Positions 54,066 to 64,000 of a stretch of DNA of 64,000 bases are shown here, piece after piece. Both the position numbers and the translations under genes were made by a program. The notes under the pieces were generated by a model. It did no database searches, was not told the origin of the DNA, and saw only the letters and a program-made list of their open reading frames with translations. The DNA is taken from positions 382,889-446,888 of the forward strand of contig VZRN01003381.1 in NCBI GenBank assembly GCA_013397935.1, read 5' to 3'. Each line of letters starts with the position of its first letter. Position 1 is the stretch's first letter. This DNA comes from Dasyornis broadbenti (taxonomy: Eukaryota; Chordata; Aves; Passeriformes; Dasyornithidae).

Positions 54066-57000
54066 CTGGTACAATGACATGGAATCAGCTCTGCTCTGCC
54101 CTGGAAGTCTTGTGATAGGCCCTGCTCTTGGCCTGCTTTGCAGCCTGGCCCCAGCCCTTCCATAACCCGGCCCTTACCTGGAGCAGCTCCTCGGGCAGGT
54201 CCCCCCCGTCATTGATGCCACGGTTCATGGCAATGAATCGCTCTGCTGTGGGCTTGTCCTTCACGTTGGGGTTGTGCAGGCTCGTGTTCAGCATGATCAC
54301 GGCGAAGGACAGCACGTAGCAGGTGTCTGCAGGGGCAGAGGGGAAAGTCAGCTGCGGGGCAGGATGCCAGGGAGGCTGTCTGGGGCAGGCACTCACCTGT
54401 GGACTGGAAGACACCAGGGTTGCACTGGCAGTATCGCTGGGCAAAGGCCTCCATCATCCGGTCGATCTTCTGTGCCTCTCCGGGCAGCCGAAAGCTCCAC
54501 AGGAACTGCCTGTAGAGAGAGAGTGGTAGCGCTGCTTTGGGGGCTCCATGGTTCCCCAGCCATGCTCGGCCGCCATGGTCCCCCACCACCCCTCAATGGG
54601 CTTAGCTCCCAGCTCCTTACTCACCGCAAGGCCTGCACAAGGTTGAGGTCAGTGAATTCATGCAGCTCCACAAAGGCATGCAGGACTTGGATGTTGAACT
54701 CATCCCTGTGGGAACAAAGCCAGAGCACGAGGGATGCATGATCAGCAATCCTGTGACTGCCAAGTGGCTCCACTGTCCCAGCCCTGCTCCAGACTCATTT
54801 ATGGGGGAAAGCTGCAGCTATGCCCTGCTCAAGCCCTGGTCTGGTCTGCACACACCAGCCACTCACAAGTGCCAGCCACAGATTGAACACCCCCAGCACC
54901 CCGAGTACCCCCACTCGACTGCTCTGTGAGCTTAGAGCTGTCCCATCTCTCAGGTCGCAGCAGCCCAGAACATCCCCAGGAAACCCGACACCGGTGCACC
55001 TCTCGCCCAGGTAGTCGCCAATGGCTGTCTTGTTGAGGCCCTCTCCCTTGTACAGGAACTGAGCGATGTCCTCACATGTGTTCTTCAGCAGGTCATTCTC
55101 GATCAGGAACTGGATGCCCTGGAGTGGCGCAAGAGAGGCGCTTCGGGGTCTGCAGCTGCCCCTACCAGCCTGCCCACTGACTGCTAGCCCCTGCCCTGGC
55201 TGCTGGCTCTGCCCCAGCCCCAGGAACCTGGACTGGGAGGTGGTAGAGCCCTGCACAGCCCCAGAGACTAGAGACCATCCCTGCTCCCCCCATCCCACAG
55301 TACCTTCTTGGGATCCATGTTGAACTTCTTCCTCCCCATGGCCACCTGCTTGTTCCTCTGCATGTTTTTCCTGAAAAGCATGAAGCAGATCGAGCACCAG
55401 CAGGGACCTGCTGCCTCTGTCCAGCCCGTGGGGCAGTGCACTGTTGGGCGGGTCAGCTTGGACAGAGGGGAGCCAGACCCCTGTGCTGGACCCACGCAGG
55501 GCAAAGCCAACACACTGCTCTGTCTCTGCCCCATACTGTGGCCTGAGGCTGCTCTCGGCCTGCCAGGCCCCAGAACAGAGTGGAGCTGCTGTTTTGTGTC
55601 CTCAGGGTCACCCTGAGCAGAGGGGGTGCAGGCACAGCACCTGTTAGGTCAAGCTGGCTGTGGCAGTGCTCTGGGGAGAGCAGAGGGGCTGGCAGGAGGG
55701 GACAGTCTTCATGCCCCAGTGGGTGACTGGGAGTGATGCTGGGAGTTGGCTCCTGCCGGCTGCCGGGACCCCCTAATCCTGGCTGGCACCAACCGCACCA
55801 GCTCAGAATAACAAAGCCCGCCAGTGGCTGTGGCCAGACAGAGGGGCTGGGGCTTGGAAAAATAGACCTGGGAGCAGCAGATCAGCCTGGGATCCTGGTA
55901 CCAGGAGCTCAGAGCATCTGAGAAAACTGCTCACACCAGTACTCATGGGCCAGGGCTCAGCTGCCCTCAGCTCCCACACAGCATAGGTGAGCCCGAGGGG
56001 GCTCACTGGCACTGGGGACTCACCTCTCCTCTGTAGAGCCCAGGTTCTCAATCTCATTTGTCACTTCTGCTATCTCATCCTTCAGGCGCTGTGGGGAGAG
56101 GGGGCACTGAGACAGGAGGTGCCTCCCCCACAAACCCTCCGGCCCCTAGCTCTGGAAGTAGCCCCATTCCCCCAAGAGGCCCCACAGCCCCTCCTTCCTT
56201 CCCTCCCTTCTTCCTCCCACCCGCAAGCACTGTCCTGGGGCTGAACCAGCTCGAGGGACACTGGCGGTAGGGCTGGCTGCCCCCCTGCTGCTAATCCCTG
56301 CAGCATTGCCACACTCCCAGCATGCAGGAAGGAAGAGATTCAGAGGTTAACAAAATCACTCCTAATCCCTTCAGATCATGCCCAGCATATGGCAGTAATT
56401 AGCCTCTGCCGCCTTAATCAGGGATACGACTGACAGTGTCTCAGATGAGTCCCGACCCCACAAGCACATGCCAGGGCATTAGCCTGGTCCAGAGACATGA
56501 TCCCTGGCCATGCCAGGCAGGGGCTGGCACAAACACTGGTGCCCCAGAGAATGGCACACCTATATGGCCTGGAGCTCTGTGGGGCACAGGAAAAGACATG
56601 ACTGCTTTGGCAGGGCAGGGATGGTTGACTGCCACCTGGGATCACATCCCAGTTGGCTCCCTGTCCCCAGAGCCCCTTGGAGGCAGAGCTGTGGGGCAGC
56701 AGCATGAGGGATCCTGGATGGGCCTGCAGGACCCTGCCAGTGACAGTGTCCCCTGCCTCCTAGACTGTTGTCTCTGGGACAGGGGGGATTGTGTGGGCCC
56801 CTTGGCATCACACCTGTATGTCAGCCAGCAGCTCCTGCTTTCGGCGGCGGATGTTCTCCAGCTCCTGGCACTCCTCTGGGGTCAGGTCACTGGGCACTGA
56901 GCAGACATAAGATCAGGTCAGCATGTGTGGTCCTGGGAATCAGCTGTGCCAGGTTTCTAGCACAGCCTCTGCTCCCAGCCAGCAGCCCTGGGCCCAGATG

Positions 57001-60000
57001 GAGGCAGGACATGGAGGTGCTGGGTGGCAGGAGGAGTTGGGCTGCTGAGCAGTGTCCCCGGCCCCACGCAGAGGCCAAGTGGCGCCAATGGCATGAAAGG
57101 AATTCAAGGGCCAGGGCATCTGCTCATTCAGACTGTGGCAGCTGCAGAGTGAGAACCAACACTGCCCTGGATTGCCTCCAGTGCTGCTTCTGCCAGCCCC
57201 GGCTCTGCTGCCCCCCAAGTCCCACTTCACGCTGCTCTACCCCAACCAGGCTGCTGTGGGTGCCTGTTCTGATCCCTGCCATGGCTGGGCAGCTTTGCTG
57301 TGCCCTGCAGCACAGGCTTCACACTGACCTGCAGCCCTGCAGGTTGTTCTGCTGCACCAGGTCAGACCCAAACATAAACCAGCTCCTGGCCACCCTTTCT
57401 GCTCCCTCTATGGTAGATTCATTATTCTGGGGCAGAGCAGGAAGCTGATGCACCCTCCAGACAGACCTCATCTGCACACCATGACATGTACACCTCCCAG
57501 TCACCCTGGGGAGCCAGACACCGCCTCTCCAACACCATCTCTGAGGCTCAAGCCCAGGGCCACCACATGGGCCCCCTTACTCCAGGAACATTCCAAGTGC
57601 TCCTCAGCATGTGACCTCCTTGCTTCACAGTACAAGGTATCCCATTCCTGTTTCCCTCCAGTCCCCAAGGTCACCTTCTCCTCAGCTGTGCATCGATTCT
57701 CCCCACACTGCCACTGCCTTTGTGGGAGATCCCTGGGCAACAGCAACCCTGCATCCTGAATCTCCAAGCTCAGCACTTCTCCAGCTCTGCTCCTGAGTCT
57801 GATGAGCTTCCTCCTTCACAACCCCTTGTTGCCAAGGCTGAAGTGCCTCAGCTTGCGACACTGTCCCTCAGACACAACACCAACACTTCCCAATACTTTC
57901 AGTCTCCCATGACAGGAACCCTGAACCAGACAAGTCAGCTCGGGGCATCAGGTCAAAAGTTACTTAAACTTACAGTACCAGAGCTGTGTCGATGCATCCG
58001 AGCACCTTCCGCATGCCCCAGTGCCATTCCCACTGGCACCAGCCCCCCACTACCAGGCCCCCAAGGCAGCCGGCAAGCCCAGGCTTGCCCAGGCTTGCCC
58101 AGCCCAAGCCAGCCCAGCTGTGTCACACCCCATAATCAGACACAGAAACCCCCAAATCCCTGGGCTGCTGCATGTGCCACAGGGCCCTCCTGCCCAGCTG
58201 CAGGAATCTCTTGTCCAGCTGCCGGACCCTCTGGCCCAGCCGCGGCAAAGGTCAAATTTGTACCAGGGCTGGAGCTGGCCCCAGGCAAGCCCTCAGCACT
58301 GCCTTTTCCTGCCCACCTGGGAGTGGGCAGTGGTTCCAGCGAGGGTCCCGGTGGCCCTGGGATAGACGTGGCGCAGGATGAGACGCTGCAGGGCAGCAGG
58401 GACAGTGGGGCTGTTCCAGAGCCCTGGAAGGTCCCTCCCCAGTGGAGGCTGAGCACTCGTGACAGCAGCCCAGCCATGTCAGCAGCAGCCAGAGGAAGAG
58501 AAACCCCAGACGCAAGAGCTTTTCTGGGGAAGGAAGGAGGCATTAACCCTTCCCTGGCTCTGCACAGCAACTGCCCTGGAGAGCCCCAGTGAGCCTGGCC
58601 ACAGGCAGAGCAGTGCTGGGGGACAAGAGGCTAGAACAGACACTTCCCCTAGCTTCAGCCTAGCACAGGAGTTGCACAGCAACCCACCACACTGCAGGAT
58701 CCCAGCGTGGGTAGGCCTCCCTACTAGCACAGGGGGCCAGGGGATCCCACAGCTCCTGCTGCCGGCAGCAGCAGGAGGACCCGAGGAACCTGCCCAGGAA
58801 CAGCAAGGGCCACCAGCAGGATTTATCCATCTGTCTTTGGGTCTGGGCTCACTGGGGCCTGCAGCACCCCAGAGCAGTAATGGCAGCACATGCCCCTTTG
58901 CCACCTCGCCCAAAGCAAAGTGCTGTGACATAGTGCCCTGCTTGCCTCGTCCTCTGTCCTACCCCTGCCTGAGGCCCGCAGCAGGCCTGGCAGCAGGGGA
59001 GTGAGACACACACGGAGCCTCTGGCCACCCCCATCAGGCCCCCCACGCCCTGACCCAGCTCACCGTTGCCCTCCACCCTGAGCACCATCCTGCCAGGGCC
59101 TTCTCCCAGCCCTGCTGGCTGTGCCCAAACTGCCAGGAGCTCTACAGCGGTGCTGCCGTGCTGGGTGCGGACACCTGCAGCTTCAGTGCTTCTACAGTGA
59201 CTCAGGGCCACGATACCAATGAGCTCCAGGGCCTACTTGGGCATCATCCCAGCCTCACCAAGAGCCAGCACCAGCAACACCCCGTTCCTGCTGCCATGAG
59301 CCAGAGCCGTCAGCACCTTAACTCCTCTGCTCCTGTCTGGGTGGGAAATGGGGCGCCAGGGCCCTGCTCCCCCTCCTTGGCTCAGGGCCGGTGGACGTGA
59401 TGTGCTGGGGTCCCAGCCAGGCAGGCAGGCCCTGGGGCTGGCCCAGCCCTTCCTTCCTCGGGGGCTGCCAGGACACTCAACATAGCACATCTTGAGCTCA
59501 CTGCGCAATTCCGGGGTCCCCTCCCTTCCCCTCTACCATCTGGGCCCTCCACCCCAGCAGACCTCCAGCCCTGCAGCTCCCCCTGTCCTCTGCCAGACCT
59601 CCCCACTGCAGGTCCAGGTCCTGTGCTGGCTGTGAGGACCACTGGTGCCTGCACCCCTCTGCAGGCTCCATGGCAGCTCCCACAGCTGGCTTGGACAAGA
59701 ACTGGGATCAACAGAAGGGCCAGGAGCCATGCCAGTCCCCATGGGATGTTTTTCCCCACTGTCTTGCCCCCTTGATATGGGGTGTCTGTAGGGACCCCAT
59801 TGCTCTGTGCAGGACCCGTGTGTGGTGAGTCCAGGCCCTGTGGGGCTTACAGTGGGAGCAACCCCTGTCCCCATCAGTCACCTGGAGAAGCTGCATCAGC
59901 CTCGGCTGCCTTGACTCAGCTAAATCCTGCTCAGCAGCAGGAGATGAAGACACAGCACCCAGAATGCCGGCTATGGGGCAAGGGGAGGGTGGGCCTTGGA

Positions 60001-61336
60001 AGTCTCAGGGTGTCCTTCAGCCCCCTGAGCTGCTACAGCAGCGGCCAGCCCTGCTGCCGGCCCATGCTGTACCACACCAGAGGGACGACAGCCCTGGGAT
60101 CAGGTAGACCATGGGGATGAGCCTAGGGTCTCTGCTGTGGCTGCTGCTACCCACTGTACCCCTTGGTGGGGTCCCATGGGGCCCCCAGAAACATCCTGCC
60201 TGTCTCCTCACACCACATCCTGTTTTCACTGTGCCGCGTGTGCACCCTGGGTTGCGTCAGCCCCATCTTTCCCCACCAACAGCTGAGGTGCATCAGGAGA
60301 AGGGTTTGGGGATGGGTGGCTCCAGGACAGGCCCTCCCAGGCTGCTGGACCCTGTGCCCAGGACACTCTCCTGCTTTTGTGCAGCCACGTCCATCATCCC
60401 ACCAACCCCACTTCCCTGACCCAGAGCCCATCAGGGAAACCCCTCCACAGCTCCTGCCTCACTCCCAGTGGCTCGAGGCTCCACCACTCCCATGCACAGA
60501 CCCCCCGATTCCAGCATGGCTGGGCAAGCACTGGCTCAGCCATGTCTACAGACGCTATGTAGGTGGCAGGTACGCAGCCAGGCAGGTGCCTGACCTGCTC
60601 TCGGCACTGCTTATGGTACCAGGCCTTGAGAGGAGCAGAGCCCACTGCTGCTCAGCGACAGGGCTGGCCAAGGAGGTCCTGCAGCCCCCTGCCTCACCAT
60701 GCAGCCCCCCAGTCCCACAGCTGGGCAGAACTCAGCAGACAGCAGCAGCTCACAGGTGGCTGACCTTCAGCACACCCACAACGTGGCAGGTGCTGGGCTT
60801 TCCCACACAGAATTCCCTTTGGTGAGTGCCACCCTCCCCTCTAGCCACAGGCACTTGAGACGAGGGCGACCGAGTGCTCACACAATCCTCCAGGGCAGGG
60901 CCGGGTGAGAGGGGCTGGGGCAGGACATGCCATGGCCGCGCCGCACTGCCTGCGACCTCCCAGACGACACCACTGACTTCTGAACACCCCCATCCCAGTG
61001 TGGCACCAGCTCCAGTGCAGGGCAATGCCAGGTGAGGGGCCCAGTGCCCATCCATCCTGCAGGCACTCGGTGCTTGCAGAGGCCTGAGCCTGGGAAGGCC
61101 GGCAGAGGAAGGAGGTGGTGAGATGGCGAGAACACTCTGTGCCGCTGTCAGCAGGAGCCATATGGAGCCAGAGCCATATGGAGCCAGAGCCATGGGCAGC
61201 GCTGTGTCTGCTGGGGGATGGGGACCCCACGGCACAGAGGGGAGAGGGGCATTCAGTGCCTACCTGCCTTGGCAGCCACCGAGGGGCAGAGGAATGCCTG
61301 GAAACTGGAGGCGCAGAGCTCGCTGACTGTCCCCAT
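50479..61336 (-). CDS. CYTH1: CYTH1, cytohesin-1 (ARF GEF); canonical first exon not in window
   Basis: Cytohesin-1 loads GTP onto ARF GTPases at the plasma membrane, recruited by phosphoinositides, and acts in integrin adhesion and membrane traffic. Exons: 56814-56896, 56024-56088, 55304-55370, 55000-55118, 54625-54705, 54397-54509, 54178-54326, 53954-54065, microexon 52769-52771, 51454-51530, 51284-51355, 50780-50934 and 50479-50557. They encode coiled coil, Sec7 domain, PH domain and polybasic tail. The tail [12 protein letters not shown] identifies CYTH1 rather than CYTH2 or CYTH3. Adding the usual 22-nt first coding exon would give 397 or 398 residues, exactly the known two isoform lengths. 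That exon (MEEDDSY in mammals) was not found and should lie right of 64000. The listed 5' boundary uses the candidate alternative first exon 61264-61336. No stop or frameshift was seen. Confidence 0.95.
51531..53953 (-). other. CYTH1: CYTH1 introns flanking the microexon
   Basis: The upstream intron (52772-53953) is 1,182 bp and the downstream intron (51531-52768) 1,238 bp. On the transcript strand a T-rich tract (52824-52873) lies 55-100 nt before the microexon, and a short CTG repeat (52668-52683) about 85 nt after it. The rest is GC-rich with no supported exon. Large open frames here are stop-poor sequence. Confidence 0.7.
52769..52771 (-). CDS. CYTH1: CYTH1 3-nt microexon (GAG), diglycine/triglycine switch
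   Basis: On the minus strand the sequence reads ccccccaactccag|GAG|GTACGTAC, a perfect acceptor and a strong donor around three bases. It lies between the exon ending AAGCTTG (53954) and the one starting GAGGCAGG (51530). Skipping gives L-G-G-R; inclusion gives L-G-G-G-R in the PH beta1-beta2 loop. In mammalian cytohesins this known 3-nt alternative exon makes the diglycine form PI(3,4,5)P3-selective and the triglycine form also bind PI(4,5)P2. Position, phase and outcome all match, so I regard the call as strong although usage cannot be seen from DNA. Confidence 0.88.
54178..55370 (-). CDS. CYTH1: CYTH1 Sec7-domain exons
   Basis: Exons 55304-55370, 55000-55118, 54625-54705, 54397-54509 and 54178-54326 encode [60 protein letters not shown], the catalytic loop [18 protein letters not shown] and [20 protein letters not shown]. 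The glutamate of LPGEAQKID is the glutamic finger that expels GDP from ARF; it is present. The exon ends [10 protein letters not shown], with Gln where mammals have Arg before NLYESIK. Confidence 0.96.
56024..56896 (-). CDS. CYTH1: CYTH1 coiled-coil exons
   Basis: Exon 56814-56896 encodes [20 protein letters not shown] and ELLADIQ; exon 56024-56088 encodes [20 protein letters not shown]. This heptad-rich segment drives dimerisation and binding of scaffold partners such as CYTIP and GRASP in the family. The first exon begins in phase 1, needing a single G from the preceding exon. Confidence 0.95.
56089..56813 (-). other. CYTH1: CYTH1 intron with AT-rich island
   Basis: This 725-bp intron lies between the two coiled-coil exons. 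Around 56325-56445 it holds an AT-richer block with CAGTAATTAGCC and CCTTAATCAGG homeodomain-type words, unlike the GC-rich flanks. No exon is supported. Confidence 0.55.
56897..61263 (-). other. CYTH1: CYTH1 first intron (between candidate exon 1 and the PSDLTPEE exon)
   Basis: This is 4.4 kb of GC-rich sequence. Several long open frames occur, the longest 290 codons at 57720-58592 (+), but their composition (Pro/Ala/Ser-rich, no domain) fits chance in stop-poor DNA. No RNA gene or repeat was recognised. Confidence 0.6.
61264..61336 (-). CDS. CYTH1: Candidate alternative first coding exon of CYTH1
   Basis: On the minus strand an ATG at 61336 in a strong context (A at -3, G at +4) opens 24 codons, [20 protein letters not shown] then AAKA. 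It ends in a GTAGGC donor leaving one base, G. The next CYTH1 exon needs exactly one base and starts with TG CCC AGT, so the join reads ...[13 protein letters not shown] in frame. This would give a 414/415-residue isoform. The frame is also open upstream of the ATG. Evidence is positional and by phase; I cannot confirm expression or similarity to a known isoform. Confidence 0.5.
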
Positions 61337-61771
61337 GCTGCGGGGGTCCCACGCAGGATGCAACCAGCTCCGGGACGGCAAGGCAGGGGCAGGCAAAGGC
61401 CAGACAGGAGCAGAGAGAGGCCAGGCAGGTGCACGTAGCTGAGCAGTGGGCTCTCCAGTACTAAGCAGGTACCCAGCACCTGGGGCAGCTCCCCAGTACC
61501 ATGGGGCAGGGTGCAAGCAGGCGAGAGGGAGCACTCCCGGTTCTGCCTGGAGCTGGCTCTGGTAGGGGAGCTCCAGCCGCAGGAGCCCACGCGCCAGCCC
61601 CAGCCAATCCCCGCCGCACCGGCACACCAGCCCGTGCCACTGCCAGAGCCCCAGCGGGCAGCTCAAAGCCACTTAGAGGACAAGGAGTTTGGGAACTCCC
61701 CATCAGCCCCCCTGCCTGGGCTGCTTGCCCCCCGGCAGGCCCCTTGCCCCCGCAGGGGGCCGGCAGCGGGG

Positions 61772-61841
61772 TATTTTTAGAGTGGTTTTATCCCTCCGTA
61801 TTAGAGCATTAAGCATCAGGAGCCGGCGGTCGCATAGCAAC
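61772..61841. promoter_or_regulatory. Candidate promoter or enhancer element with MEF2-like and RFX X-box-like sites
   Basis: A 70-bp AT-richer island in GC-rich surroundings holds TATTTTTAG (61772-61780, nine of ten MEF2 positions), GGGATAAAA on the minus strand, and GTCGCATAGCAAC (61829-61841), which fits an RFX X-box with a good AGCAAC half-site. It lies 440-510 bp upstream of the candidate CYTH1 first-exon ATG on the minus strand. Function is inferred from motif content and position. Confidence 0.4.
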
Positions 61842-64000
61842 GAGCGCTGCATGAAGGAAGGTGCACCCAGAGAAGCACGGCGGCACGAGCATGGGGGTGC
61901 CACCACGACCCCCGCTCCTGGGGTGCAGGGCCTGGATCCCGACCCTGACACAGCCTGACAGGCTCAGCCAGCCCCGTGTGCTGGCATGAGCAGACACCTA
62001 GCCCTGGTCACGACCCAGAGGTGCTGTCTGCTCTGCTGTGGTCCTGGAGTGTGGGGGAGCTCCTGCAGCAGGAACCGGGAGGTCTTGCCCTGGGATCCCA
62101 GGCTGGGGGACAGCTGTGGAGCTGGGGAAATGCACAGCCCTCCCACCCTCCAACCCCACAAGCGCTGAGCAAACCCAAACCAGACCAACAGCTCCTTTCC
62201 TTAAAGCAGGAGCGATCTTGAGAACAGGGCATGGCCATGAGTAACAAACCCCAGGGCCTGTCAGGGCAGGAGCAGCTTGGCAGCTCCACTCACCCACCCC
62301 TGCAACCACTGCGATTGCTGAGCCAGGAGGAACTTCATCGAGGCAGGCAGAAGCCCAGATGGGGCAGGTGGTGGGGAAGGACACCCTGGCAGACAGGAGC
62401 AGTCCCTGATCCCAGGAGCAGTGTGACTGCAGAGAGGAGGAGAGATGGTGGAGAAGGGCAGCTGATGGGGCTGCAAGGGCAGCCAGGCACTCGCTGCTGA
62501 TGTGGTAGACCTTCTACTTTCAGCATCACTTCCCCTTTCCAAGGGGCCAGAGCAGTGGTTGCCTCATCACCAGGAGAGAAAAGGGCAGACTGAGGGAGCC
62601 AGGGGCACACGGGAGGCTGAGCTGGACACAAGCTGTACAAGCACCTCCCTAGGGCATCTGGAGAAGCCCCTGTGTGACACAGGTACGTGGGTGCTCTGGC
62701 TTGGATGAGGCAGGGTCAGGTGGCATCTCCCACACAGAGCAACCTGGATGCCTGGCTCGGTCCTTGCACCATGTCTGGGCGAGGTGGAGTGTTTGTAAAC
62801 CACAGCTGCAGCCCTGACATCACTGCAAGTGTCAACAGCAGGGCTCATCGTTCTCTGCTCCAAACACCTCAGGAAAGGAACTGGACAACTGCCTCTGCCC
62901 GAGTACTTGGCTCTGCTCTCCAAGCCTGGTGCCACCCCTGTACTCTCTCTGTGCCTTTGACCTGGGAGTCCACCCCTGAGCTCTGTGGAAGAGTTACTCC
63001 CCAAGCTGGGCCCAGCAACTTGCCCAGGCTCACGCCACACTGTGCAAGGGAAGTTGCTGTGGCATCAGCAACAGCTTCCCCAGCAGTGTTCCCTGGTGCA
63101 GAGGGGCATGCCATGGGTTCCAGGATGCCTCTGAAACAGCTAAGCCTGTGCCAAGGGGCTGCCAGCACCCACTGGCAAAACAAGACTTTGCAGGCAGGTG
63201 GTGAGGCAGGTAGGAATCACACAGTTAAGGACCCCCCGCCAGACTGCTGGGGATCTGGCAGCCCACCTTCCTTTGGGGATCCCTCACGCCTCGCACAGCC
63301 CACCCTGCCTTCACACACCCATCCTGCCCCAGACAGTGAGGCCCCTCAGGCACAAGCTGCTTTACTGGAGGCTGCATCAACGCCGCTTACAGAAATCCTT
63401 TAATCCCTGGGCCAGAGCGAGCTGTAATCCCTCGGGTGCAGTGGGATTACTAGCACTGCCCAATCCCCCTCTCCCTGGGGCCAGGCCTGAGCTGTGACAG
63501 GGCCCAGCTCAGGACACGGTGCCAGGACAGGACTTTTCTCCCCACATCCTCTCACCGGTGCTGCAGCTAGGCAAGGCAGGAACAGCTGGAATGGTTCCCT
63601 GCCAGGACACCTCCTCCCCATGGTCCAGAGGCACTTGACTCACACCACTGTTCTCGGTCAGTTCTGGTCTGGGATGGGTTCGGTCTTGCTGCTGTCCCCA
63701 CGGGAAGATGCTGAGAAGGGAGTGGGAGTGCAGCCCCACAGCCTGGCAGGAGCGGGGGGAGCCCACATCTGTGCTGCCAGCTGCTCACCCTGGGATTTGC
63801 TCTCTGCTGAGGCCAACGGCTGAAGAGAGGCCATGAGCCGTGGGGTAGACACTGGCGTCAGCACAATCCCACCAGAAAGAGACTCCCTATCAGCTCCCAC
63901 CGTGCTACAGCCTCAGCAGAATGTCCTTTGCTAAACCAACAACTCAGCTTAGGAACTTTAGGGCACAGGGAGGTCCTAGGCCTCCAGCACAGGGACAGTG
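61842..64000. other. CYTH1 upstream or first-intron sequence to window end
   Basis: If the canonical CYTH1 first exon lies beyond the window, this 2.2 kb is intronic. I found no exon. It contains three TAATCC/GGATTA words within 50 bp (63401-63449). Confidence 0.5.
63401..63449. promoter_or_regulatory. Cluster of three OTX/CRX/PITX-type homeodomain sites
   Basis: TAATCC occurs at 63401-63406 and 63425-63430, and its complement GGATTA at 63444-63449. These are core sites for K50-type homeodomain factors (OTX2, CRX, PITX). Three in 49 bp of GC-rich sequence suggests an enhancer, but this is inference. Confidence 0.3.

Noticed and set aside
57720..58592. 290-codon plus-strand open frame
   Set aside because: It is Pro/Ala/Ser-rich with no recognisable domain, lies antisense within a CYTH1 intron and occurs where stops are rare because of high GC. 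Long frames overlap it on the other strand too.

Overview
The window is vertebrate nuclear DNA, most probably from a bird. It carries three multi-exon protein genes with GT-AG introns in the order PGS1 (+), DNAH17 (-), CYTH1 (-). That is the human 17q25.3 gene order and orientation. Many introns are only 75-150 bp, the sequence is GC-rich and there is little interspersed repeat, which fits a GC-rich avian (micro)chromosome. The species cannot be told from the sequence.

Region 1 (1-14.1 kb, + strand) holds PGS1, the mitochondrial phosphatidylglycerophosphate synthase of cardiolipin synthesis. Only the last 26 nt of its first visible exon lie in the window. The other eight exons are complete and reach the stop at 13807. 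Region 2 (14.1-15.4 kb) is the gap between two converging genes.

Region 3 (15.4-48.15 kb, - strand) holds DNAH17, an outer-arm axonemal dynein heavy chain. I could place 80 coding exons. Their lengths sum to 13,386 nt, an uninterrupted frame of 4,461 codons plus stop, packed into about 32.6 kb. Two of its splice donors are not GT: one is GC and one reads GA.

Region 4 (48.15-49.35 kb) is the DNAH17 upstream interval and the end of CYTH1. Region 5 (49.35-64 kb, - strand) holds CYTH1 (cytohesin-1, an ARF guanine-nucleotide exchange factor). It has a 1.1 kb 3' UTR, PH-domain exons, a 3-nt microexon, Sec7 exons and coiled-coil exons. The usual first coding exon is not visible and probably lies beyond the window. 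An alternative first exon that splices in phase is predicted at 61264-61336, with a possible conserved regulatory element just upstream.

The three genes share no pathway (mitochondrial lipid synthesis, ciliary/flagellar motility, ARF signalling); their adjacency is conserved synteny. I found no RNA gene, CRISPR array, retroviral copy or recognisable mobile element. The most interesting signals are in splicing: the cytohesin microexon that sets phosphoinositide specificity, the candidate alternative CYTH1 first exon, and the two unusual DNAH17 donors.
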